Assembly: GCA_013076295.1 (NCBI GenBank)
Contig: RQOL01000532.1
Coordinates: 2,480,001 to 2,544,000, forward strand
From: Sanderia malayensis
Taxonomy: Eukaryota; Cnidaria; Scyphozoa; Semaeostomeae; Pelagiidae
Reading direction: 5' to 3'
Length of the DNA: 64,000 bases
Shown here: piece after piece, positions 36,953 to 50,866 of the stretch
Layout: each line of letters starts with the position of its first letter
How positions within the stretch are numbered: position 1 is the first letter of the stretch
Program-made: the position numbers and the translations under genes
Notes under the pieces: generated by a model
Databases searched by the model: none
Told to the model about the DNA's origin: nothing
The model's input: the letters and a program-made list of their open reading frames with translations, nothing else

Positions 36953-38955
36953 TTATGGAAAATCCGAAGCAATTGCTTTCTTTTCTTCTGGAACATGTTC
37001 AACTTTGAGCTCTGTGGTTTCTTTTTCGTCAGCACGAGGTTCGCCATCTTGATTGGTCAATCGCTCTGCTTCCCCTAAGAAGGGCTGATCGTTAGATGGT
37101 GAAACTTCAACATCGTGTCGCAAAGTCTCTTTCCTGGAATAACAGATATAATTACAGATATAATAACAGATATAATATCAGCTATAATAAGAGCTATAAT
37201 AACAGATATAACAGCAGATATAACAGCAGATATAATAGCATATATATCGAAGTGCAGTAAAAATTAACACAAAGTTGCCGAAAATTCATGAGCTTGTAAG
37301 GGGCCTTTACAAGATACAATTAGTTGACATGGAGATGTCATGAAATAATGATGTATTCTTCTATTAAGGAGCGTCGAAAATACTCACAGGTGAAAAGTGA
37401 AAGTACAAACCTTCTTAATCGCTTGACCTCACAAACAACAGCAACAACAGTTAAGGATACAAAAATAATTGACAATGGAACTGATAATCCAATTATCAAA
37501 GCCAAATAATTTATCGGTTTTATCTGAAGTAATAATAACAATGATGTTCATGAAATTCGAATAGAGTTAAATAGTGTTTTTTTTTTACTTTTTTTTATAC
37601 CTGAGCATGTACACCACCATGTGGTCCTACTTATTATTGCCGTAGATAGATAGATAAGATGATAAGAAAAAGTTATGTTGATTTACTCACATTGGGTGGA
37701 TGAGGAGTTGGTGGAGGTGGGATATAGGGAGGAGCAGGGGGGCAAAGCTTTGGAGAATGATGAGATACAACATGCTCTTCATCTGAAAATTAAACAATTG
37801 ACAATAAGTCATATAATCACATGACAACAATTAACTAATTAACCAATCAAAGTATCAAAAATGTGCTAACCGTCATATGATCCATTTACTCTGTATAGCA
37901 AACAAGATGATAGCTCTGTTGTAAGATTCTTTTCCAAATTTTTACAAACTATTTCAGCTTTCAATAATTTCCCCTCTTGAAGATCCCAATCCGTCTTATT
38001 TCTTGATACAAACTGGAAAAAACCAAGTTCTTAAACAAATGAAATGGCAAGATCTATGATAGAATTGTTAATCAATAAAAATACAAACTCGGAATACCTT
38101 TACAAGACGAGTGATGGATCCATTGTGTAATGTTGAAAAGATTTCTGAGCAACTATTCTCAAAGATCAGTCTTTCCTTTCCGTATCTTGTAAAATAATAA
38201 ATTCTTCTTGGATGACACCAAATGTTGTCTTTCGATAAAAGCACAGAATAATTTCCACTTGTGAAATTATGGACCAATTCTGTCACCATGTCCTCAGGAT
38301 TTGCAAATGTTGGAATCTTGGATTTTCCAGAAGTCTTCAATGCAAAATGACAGGCTGAAGTAAAAATTATAACAAAATGACTTCAAAACATACCTTTGTA
38401 AGTAAATACCTTCTTACAATATATGCAACCAATTATAATCATAAATTATACATAGCCGCCCCCTGCAAAATTAAACGCCCCTCCCTGTTCTCATATCACT
38501 GGTATCATGCAATGCATGACTTTTAACTCCTTATTAACTCCTTTTTAAAGCTTTTAAAGCTTTAACTTTTAAAGCTTATTAACTCCCAGGGTAAGATAAC
38601 TCGATAAGAGTGTGTGAAGAACATGATTACCTTCATGGCTAGTTTGAGCTTGCAAAATATCCTTTGAAGTAAGGCATCCATTGAAGAGAGAATAGAAATA
38701 TGGCTTCGTGCTTTTGCATTCACATTTGCAGCAATGAAATGTAATGTTCGAAGAAGATGAGCTCTTGAAGCAATGTGCTCCTAAATTATCGCAAATATTA
38801 TGCCTATAGCAGCCTCCAGGATTCGTGAAAACGTCTTGTGAAACACTATTAGATTTACTTTTATCTTCTACATTTCTTTCAATAACAAATTTGGCATGTG
38901 AAAAAGAAAGAAATAGCGCAAAATAAAATCCAAATTGGATAACGTGACCTGCCAT
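36953..38955 (-). CDS. orphan single-pass receptor-like protein with Cys-rich ectodomain
   Basis: Six exons: about 38634-38955, 38098-38353, 37871-38013, 37687-37783, 37412-37524, 36953-37135. I use ATG 38955 because it opens a clean signal peptide (MAGHVIQFGFYFALFLSFSHA); an in-frame ATG at 39000 would add 15 charged residues. The ectodomain has an N-terminal Cys cluster (GGCYRHNICDN, HCFK, HCCKCECKS), then a region with few cysteines and several N-glycosylation sites, then a proline-rich stalk (PPYIPPPPTPHPP). TM helix: YLALIIGLSVPLSIIFVSLTV, followed by basic VKRLRRK and an acidic cytoplasmic tail of about 60 residues without kinase or death domain. No family is recognised. The layout is that of a small surface receptor or co-receptor. 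A/T-rich 9-12-bp repeats (around 37140-37240) lie in the last intron. Confidence 0.8.
37138..37245. repeat. imperfect 'acagatataata' short tandem repeat in an intron
   Basis: About ten degenerate copies of a 9-12-bp motif (acagatata / cagctataat) in the last intron of the orphan receptor gene. Confidence 0.7.
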
Positions 38956-39147
38956 ATTGTTGTTGATCCGCTTCTTCCGGTTATCATATTTAACACGCAT
39001 AGAAATTAGCTCATTTACTCAAAGGAACATCAAAGAACACACCGCACGAATAGATACTGCACAAGTTTGAGTTTGAATTTTAAAATTAAATTTACAAGAA
39101 TTTATATATAATTAATAAAATGCAAAGATAAGTTTAATTTGATAAGC

Positions 39148-42100
39148 TTATTGTGTTATTTCAATAAGCTTCTCGTTTCTTTTAGGCTTCCATTTCATTA
39201 ATTTTCCATATGATTTCAGAAGTTGTTTCCAATATTCACGAACATCACGAAGTCCCAAGTTTGACAAGATGAAATTTCTTCCCCTTGAAGAAATACAAAA
39301 CATTCAAACACTTAGCATTAAATTAACCATTAATCTATTTGATCATCAACTTATGATTCAAAATTTCATGGGGCTCATATTTGATAAATATACCTTATGG
39401 CAATCTCTTGAACCACTTCGTCATTGGCTTGGGCGAACTCAATCAGACTTCTGCAACATAACGCATCCATTATAAATAACTATGAAGGCTAATGAAGGTA
39501 AATTTACTTGGTTAAAAATAAACACCAATTCGAAGTTTAAGCCAGAGAGAACATTTATCAGAAATGCTTGAGAGTGTTTGAAATTAAACGCTAACTAAAA
39601 GCCTAATCCTAGGCCTTTGGCCAAGGCAAATGCCTCCACAAGGAGAACAATACGTCATACGTGCTCCTGCGCAATAAAGGAAAATATGATACTGCGCATT
39701 CTCACCACCTTTCTCCTCCGCAAACCCTAACCCTAACTCTAAGCCTAAGCCTGTGGCCAAGGCCTCCGCAAGGAGACCATTACGTAATACGTGCTCCTGC
39801 GCAGTAAGAGTAATCATGCTACTGCGCATTCTTACCACCTTTCTCCTCCGCAAACCCTAACCCTAACCCTAAGCCTAACCCTGTGGCCAATGCCTCCGCA
39901 AGGAGACCATTACGTCATATGTGCTCCTGCGCAGTAAGAGTGATTGTGCTACTGCGCATTCTCACAACCTTTCTCCTCCGCAAACCCTAACCCTAACCCT
40001 AACCCTAAGCCTAACCATGTGGACAATGCCTCCGCAAGGAGACCATTACGTCATACGTGCTCCTGCGCAGTAAGAGTAATTATGTTACTGCGCATTGTCA
40101 CCACCTTTCTCAGCCGCAAACCCTAACCCTAACCCTAAGCCTAACCATGTAGACAATGCCTCCGCAAGGAGACCATTACGTCATACGTGCTCCTGCGCAG
40201 TAAGAGTAATTATGCTACTGCGCATTCTTACCACCTTTCTCCTCCGCAAACCCTAACCCTAACCCTAACCCTAAGCCTGTGGCCAATGCCTCGGCAAGGA
40301 GACCATTACGTCATACGTGCTCCTGCGCAGTAAGAGTAATTATGCTACTGCGCATTCTCACAACCTTTTTCCTCCGCAAACCCTAGCCCTAACCCTAAGC
40401 CTAACCCTATGGCCAATGCCTCCGCAAGGAGACCATTACGTCATACGTGCTCCTGCGCAGTAAGAGTAATTACGCTACTGCGCATTCTCACAACCTTTTT
40501 CCTCCGCAAACCCTAGCCCTAACCCTGAGCCTAACCCCAAGCCTATGGCCAATGCCTCCACCAGTAAGGACACACTCTTTCCTTATACATATATACCTTA
40601 ACGTTGAGTTCACTTTTAGACAAAATAAGAGCGGTAGAATATTAGACTGAGGTTGATTGAAAATGAGACTAACCTGGCATCAGAAAGGTCGGTAGAAACG
40701 GGAATGTAATGTAACCATGGTTTCAATGCAGGATAAAAGAATTCAACCCATTCATTGCCAACATGAAATACCAGTGAATCACATAGGAACAAATGCTTGA
40801 AGCGAAAACTTGCAGCAACCCCACGAAAATTAAACAAATATCTAGAAAAACGAAGAGAACCCATACTTTATCTTGTTGTGCAATATAACATCAGATATGT
40901 ATTAAATTAGCAAAGAAGTATAAATGATAAATGTATTTGCACGAACTTGTATTTGCAATGATCTTTCAGGGGAACTTCCTTGGCAGGAGGTGCATGTAAT
41001 GTATCCTAAAATGAAAAAAAGATTAATTAAAACATACTTAATGTAACTAATTAAGAATGTTATTAAAATGTAAATGCACATTGTTTCAAAGGCAATCCAT
41101 TCTTCATATCTTTAGAACAATGATAACATAACCAGGAGTTATTTTATGACTATAATGGTAGTTATATAATTGCTGCTTTCTTTCAAGGTATTCAATGGTT
41201 GCAAAGTATCCACATGTATTTCTTTACAGAACCAGAGTTTTCTGCATGTGTAACTGATTGCAAGTTTTGGTTGGGATAAGGACAATGTTATGACATTGAA
41301 GTAGATTAGACTAAGCCTAATTTTACTTTGTCAGATTTCCATGCTTGATTCTTTGTGTACTGTGCATCTGCTAAATCTGGATGTTTTCTTGATAAGAGAA
41401 CCAACGGGTCTCTCTCATCACTTGTCCTACAAAATGAAATCCAAACAATTATAATGTCCCTTCTATATAAGCATGCTTCAAGTCAAGGTAATCTTGTAAT
41501 TCTAAAAGCATTTCAAATCCCCAAGATATGCAAGGCAATGCGTACCTTGATCCTCTGAAAAATGCTTTATTTTCTTTGCTATTCCATGGCCATTCACCAG
41601 CAGACCTTTAAGAATCAAGTTGGATTTCAAGCTCACAAAATCCACAAAAACAAAAGATCTGCTTACGTCGTGAGATCTTGCTGCTTCCATCAAAAATGAA
41701 AGCAGAAATAGAACAGCTTACTTTGTTATTGTCTCAATTTGAATGTCCCATCTGCCAAGACCAGTAGGGTATATTGGCCAAACGGCTGGCCCTCCTTCCC
41801 AAAATGTCCACGCAGGGTACAAAATATCATTTTCATTTGGAGTCTGAATGGATAAAGAAATACAAATTGCATTACATGATAAAACGGAGGATTAAAGAAA
41901 GATGCTGTGACTTGGCAAATAAAATGCAAAAAGATAAATTAGACAAAGCCTCTAAACATACCTTACTGAATGATAAAACAGGTATCAAATTTTGATAATA
42001 TGGAACCTAAATGCCAAAATATATTCACATTTAATTCAAAACTAGTGTAATTCCTGGGTGGAATGCATGTAACTTATGCAAAACATATCAAATGTTCATC

Positions 42101-43169
42101 ATTTCCTTAATGTACGGAAGCAAACTAAAGATTAAATTGTGCATTGGTGCAAAGGTGAGAGGAATTACTGCCTGTAATTGGCCCAGTAGCCCCCATTAAA
42201 CAACAAGACTTTCAGGACAGTATCATAATTTACTGGGTTTATATCCAGCATGAATTTTGTATAGATTCCACCCACTGTTTAGTTAAAAAAGAACAGTGTG
42301 AGAAGTAAAAAAACTTTTGGCAGTCAATAATACTGAGCTAGGTAATATTTTAATATATATGTTATTGTCACATGATAACATATGATTACCTTTGGCCAAT
42401 CATGAGTATTGATAATAAATTCCATATCTGGCAGCTTTTTGATAATTTCCAACATAAAATGTTCATTTCCACTGCATCTGAAATGATTATAATAGCATTA
42501 AATAAAAAAATGATATTTCAAGGAACATTATGTCAGCAATATTGACTTCAACAAATGTTAAATAAGGCCTGCTTAATCAAATGGGAGCATAGGTGGGCAA
42601 TCTACCTACCTTGCTGGAAATATGCAATCATTTTCTCTGTATAATTTATGATTAATGATTTGATAGTGAACACCACTCTGCCTTGCAAGAGCTTCGTCAA
42701 AATCCCTTTTCTCAATTCCACCTTTATCTTTCCATAACTTCAAGTCTCTTTCAATTTGCTTCTTGAAGCAACCAATCTTTTCATTTGGGCATTCTTTAAA
42801 TTCGGTCTTTGCTTTGTTGATATTATCGATGTAGCGCTTCCAGCTGTCTGCAGAAAAATAAAAACACACGCTTGTCTATTGTTCATTCCCAATTATTAAT
42901 GCAAGCGTCAGAATGAGTAGACATGAATAGCACCTGTTGTTAGGTATTATCTGAATGTCTTTCTAAGTTTAGATTAGGCCTAAATTTGCAAAATTTAAAC
43001 AATCTATACCTTTCATAGTATATTTGACTTTGCCATGTTCTTCATCAGAGTTTGATTTCAACTTCTGTGATTCACATTTTACATCCCCAGTTTTGCATTT
43101 ATCCGCAGAATACACAAAACTAAAGCAACACAGAGAAAAACAAACCAGCAACAATTCACACGCCTTCAT
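39148..43169 (-). CDS. POGLUT1: POGLUT1 (Rumi), protein O-glucosyltransferase 1
   Basis: Eleven exons: about 43010-43169, 42610-42847, 42391-42479, 41962-42007, 41721-41846, 41546-41612, 41331-41428, 40947-41005, 40674-40843, 39394-39454, 39148-39278. Begins with a signal peptide ([21 protein letters not shown]). Family blocks in order: [150 protein letters not shown]1 adds O-glucose to EGF repeats, notably of Notch, in the endoplasmic reticulum. The C-terminus ([13 protein letters not shown]) lacks the KDEL-type retrieval signal that ends the human protein (KTEL). A minisatellite with telomere-like runs occupies one intron (39596-40560). Confidence 0.95.
39596..40560. repeat. 130-bp minisatellite, eight units, each with telomere-like CCCTAA runs
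   Basis: The block 'tgcctccgcaaggagaccat' (with variants) recurs at about 39631, 39761, 39891, 40027, 40157, 40287, 40417 and, truncated, 40552: periods of 130-136 bp. Each unit contains in order: CCCTAA-type hexamers (two to four, mixed with 'aagcctaa'), 'gtggccaatgcctccgcaag', 'ccattacgtcatacgtgctc', an inverted pair 'actgcgca'/'tgcgcagt' around 'aagagtaattatgct', and 'caccacctttctcctccgca'. Length variation between units comes mainly from the number of CCCTAA hexamers. It lies in the POGLUT1 intron between exons 40674 and 39454. The hexamers read TTAGGG on the sense strand of the gene. Confidence 0.93.
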
Positions 43170-43491
43170 GTTCTTGTTTTGAAAATTTTCAAATTGCACG
43201 TGTAGCAGCCTCGTAACCACAAAGATGCAGAAATCCAACACGAGACTGTGTGAGTGAATCTTTGACGTCATTGTTCGAACTTTTGCGAGCTTCAGGGAGG
43301 AGTTGGGAAGACAAATGAATACTCGATTCACAAAAAGGAGATTGATTGAATACTTTAAAAAAAAAGCACGGCAAAGTTAACAAATTCAATGTATAAAAAA
43401 GGTGAATTAATGAAAATGTATGAAAATGTGAGTCCAAAAGAGTTCATTAGCAAAAAATATTAAATAAAAATGGAAAAAATGTCCAATATTC
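43170..43491. other. POGLUT1 promoter region
   Basis: 322 bp between the POGLUT1 start and the stop codon of the upstream same-strand gene. No further coding feature seen. Confidence 0.3.
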
Positions 43492-44388
43492 TTAATTGCG
43501 AACAATTAGAGTGAGGCTTTCTTCTTCGTTGTAGTAGCCGCGCTTTTCTTTCACGATGATGAAAATAATGCGGAATAGAAGGAAGACAGCAGACAGGATC
43601 AAGATGAATAGAGCGAAGCCTTCATTTCCATGACCATTGGTCCAATTCTTCTTCAATATTCCACTCATTGCCACAATGATGACAATGTACTCGACAAACG
43701 TGAAGCGGGTGAACTTCTCCAGAACGAAATTCTCCAAAACGAACCAGACGAGCATGAGAATGAATATAACACAAAGAGAACCAGTTGCAGCCCTTGCACC
43801 ATTGGCATCCAAATCATATTGCAAGAATACTGTGAAGCCCCAGCAAGTGGCCACAAGAAGCCAAGCATTGTAAAAGATGACGCCATTTTGGACCAACATG
43901 CGAATGCACCAGACATCGGGAACACTGGGAGTTTCTGCTTGCCTTGGGAAACTTGAAGTGTAATTATAAAGGGCTCGGTATGACAGATACAAGCTTGTTT
44001 TTAGCAGTATCGATGTTACTGCCATCAAGGCAAAGGATAGGCCAATGTAAGCTCTTGTCCAGACAATCAGCGCTCCCAAGCAGCAAATGTTGGCCAAGGA
44101 ATATGCGAAATAAAACCAATTTGACAGGATGTTTGGTGCTTTTCTGCAGCAGAGTGACAGAGAGTAGATGATCCAGAATAATTGGTAGAGATGGACGAAG
44201 ATCCAGATGATCATCGTTGAATTGGTGGGCGTGATTTCAGTGTTGTGATCTTTTGAAACTTTAACTGCCGACATGGGATACAACTTCGATGTTTTCTTTG
44301 CTTGGTAGCTCAAAACAACGAAGACTATGAACACTACCAAATTGAGAAATATGGCTGCACATCTTGACTTCGACATTTGACAAACCAT
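43492..44388 (-). CDS. uncharacterised multi-pass membrane protein
   Basis: Intronless, 298 residues from ATG 44388 (MVCQMSKSRCAAIFL); the frame extends 30 codons further only from a TTG. Hydropathy by eye gives about eight membrane segments: FLNLVVFIVFVVLSY, MIIWIFVHLYQLFWIIYSL, WFYFAYSLANICCLGALIVW, IGLSFALMAVTSILL, GVIFYNAWLLVATCWGFTVF, GSLCVIFILMLVWFVLENFV, FVEYIVIIVAMSGIL and FALFILILSAVFLLFRIIFI. Trp and Tyr are abundant. The short C-tail is charged (KEKRGYYNEEESL). The alternating aromatic segments and the FYNAWLL phrase vaguely recall TspO-like tryptophan-rich proteins, but I would not assign it. Neighbours are unrelated. Confidence 0.82.
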   Translation of the reverse strand: MVCQMSKSRCAAIFLNLVVFIVFVVLSYQAKKTSKLYPMSAVKVSKDHNTEITPTNSTMIIWIFVHLYQLFWIIYSLSLCCRKAPNILSNWFYFAYSLANICCLGALIVWTRAYIGLSFALMAVTSILLKTSLYLSYRALYNYTSSFPRQAETPSVPDVWCIRMLVQNGVIFYNAWLLVATCWGFTVFLQYDLDANGARAATGSLCVIFILMLVWFVLENFVLEKFTRFTFVEYIVIIVAMSGILKKNWTNGHGNEGFALFILILSAVFLLFRIIFIIVKEKRGYYNEEESLTLIVRN

Positions 44389-45024
44389 GACTGCCTTTTT
44401 CAGAATATAACTCACAATCTTGAAACAGGACAAGACAACGCCTCCAGCGACTCTCCTCAGAGCACAACTAACCAACACTGAGATGAGAAGACTAAACTGT
44501 TGGCCGCCGAGGAGGGTTAAAAGGCAAATTTACTGCCACTCCTTCTTTTCTTTTTCTTTTCAAATTCATCCATTCATGGGTATTCCCCGGGTGGCCTGAT
44601 ATTACGTATTTATGGTGATGCCGCGGCAATTATTGCAGCTAACAAGAAGTTACCAGGGATGCATTAAGTGCTCCCTTTGTAATCATAATCCTTCATTCAA
44701 TTCTGCATAGTTTTGCAAACAAAGAAAACTGCCTTTACGATCGATTTGATAATTATTGATCATAGGACAGAATCTTTCATATTCTAATTAGTATCTAACA
44801 CTACAATATTTAGTTGCAATTTCATTAAAACCTCATCAGCAACCATTCCCATTTCCCAATTAATTAAAACTCAATCAATGAATAAGAACAACAACGTTAT
44901 ACCCGTCCTTGCGGTGCCAAGTGAGTTGGGTGCGACACCATCTTTCGTCTAGACAACCTGCAGGAAACACTTGGGTCGCATTTTCCGTTTCAAAACATTG
45001 TATCATGCTGAATTAATCCAAATC
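44389..45024. other. intergenic, nothing recognised
   Basis: 636 bp between the multi-pass membrane protein start and the RTCB stop. It holds the promoter of the former and the 3' UTR of the latter. No exon or repeat seen. Confidence 0.3.
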
Positions 45025-49188
<4,164 letters not shown>

Positions 49189-49452
49189 TTTAACTATTTA
49201 TCAATATTTCTATTAAATTATTTTTATAAAACAAAAATAATAGCTTTATTTTCTCTAGCACTGCACTGCACGTGTGCACGTATGCGCCGGGGGCGCGCAT
49301 GGTCCAGTTGAGAAGTTTACAATTAACAGACCTCATAGAAGTAGAACACTCAAAATTATATTGAAACACATTGGAAAACCTCTTATTACAATGAAAATAT
49401 AGGTAAGACATAAACATAATGAATAGTAAAGATAAATATTTCTTATAGAATT

Positions 49453-50663
49453 CTATTCACATTCTAATTCGGATGTAATTTGTTCATCATCATCATCATT
49501 ATGACTGACTACAGCATTATCATTTGCTATTTTATCTAAAACTTCTTCGATTAAAATTTCATTATCGTGTTCCTCGTCTTCTTTATTAATTTCATCCTCT
49601 TTCTGTTGATTTAATATTGCATTTTGTTTTTGTGAAACAATTGTACATTTATCACTATTTCTAATAGTCAATTCCTTTCCTTGACGCCGTAGAGTCTCTT
49701 GGTGAAAATTATTTGTTAACTTTTTAACTGCTACTCTATCACTCTTTAAAGTTCTATCAAGTTTTTGCCAGCGTTTTGGTGGCCAAAGTACATGAGTCGC
49801 CAACCCATTTATCAAACCAAGTGAAACCTAGAATTAAATAACAATGTTCCTTTTAAACCACACTAAACTAAGAGAAATATAAGAGAGAAATGTCTAATTG
49901 CTGGGAGTTGATGCATTTCTCACCGGTCCAAATGAATTGCTGTCAAAACTCCTGCCTCTATGATCTCCTTCTAACCAACAATGTCCTTTTGGAACAAAAA
50001 CGTAAGGCTTCTTATATCCGATAGTTCTGAAAAATAAAACATATTTGCTGCAAATTTCATTTTTGCATTTTGACCATATTTATTTTTCAGATTAAAACAC
50101 TTGGTTCAATGCATAATGCAAGAATATGCACCTCACTACATCACCCTCCAAACCAACAACTCTCTTTATCAACTTTACATCTGGTTCCGATGGAGATCTG
50201 TTCGGGTAAAATTAAATAAAGCTATTGTAAATTTGTAAATATGAAACAAATACAATTTATGAATTTCATATGTGCTTTAAATGAAAAGAAAGTTGCATTA
50301 CATGAGTGAAACAATGTCTCCTCTTTCTATTTTCTTTACGTTTCTTATGGTCCATCGATTTAGAAAAACCACATCGGATTCATTAGCAACCGGGTTTAAA
50401 GATGGCTAAAATAATAAAATACAAGCAAAGTAAAATCAAGAAATGCAATATGATGGTCCCTGGTGGTGCCTCTTCGCGGCCTAAGGCCTATGCCAAAGCA
50501 AATTTAGTAGCAACTTGGATATAATATAACTTACCTGCATGGAAACACCATCTACCCTTGCAATGCAGAATCCGAAATCTGTGATGGTAATATAAATTGG
50601 CAAACCAATGACAAATCCAGTGCAAAATGATCTTCCATACTGCAGAAAACTTTGAAAGGCCAT
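49453..50663 (-). CDS. IMMP2L: IMMP2L, mitochondrial inner membrane protease subunit 2, with long acidic C-tail
   Basis: Five exons: about 50546-50663, 50299-50405, 50132-50198, 49925-50028, 49453-49828. Starts [20 protein letters not shown] at ATG 50663; frames upstream lack a credible start. A TM/leader segment ([16 protein letters not shown]) precedes the signal-peptidase I fold. Catalytic Ser is in DGVSMQPSLNP and the catalytic Lys in [12 protein letters not shown]; other family blocks are [53 protein letters not shown]2L processes intermembrane-space proteins such as cytochrome c1 and GPD2. Human IMMP2L stops soon after the WPPERW block; here about 90 further residues follow, ending in an acidic run ([17 protein letters not shown]). 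It lies between NUBP1 and RTCB with 203- and 264-bp gaps. Confidence 0.95.
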
Positions 50664-50866
50664 TTGATTTGCAAAATGTTGCTTTGCATGCGGCGCAGCG
50701 CAGCACAGACCTTGCCCCCCCCCCCAGAGGCAGAGTGGCCCAAAAACAGGGAGCAGGCATGGTTTTGAATAAAATACTTTCAACAATTTCCAATCGTAAT
50801 ATGCAAACTCTGAGATACTCTAAATAATATAATTAAAACTATAAAATATAACTGTCTTCATAAATT

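Noticed and set aside
43630..44171. Several plus-strand frames and alternative minus frames
   Set aside because: Shadows of the multi-pass membrane protein gene on the minus strand.
44389..44478. N-terminal extension of the multi-pass protein from 44478
   Set aside because: Depends on a TTG start; the first ATG is at 44388.
50488..50793. Second 101-codon frame overlapping IMMP2L exon 1
   Set aside because: Different register from the conserved IMMP2L frame; shadow.
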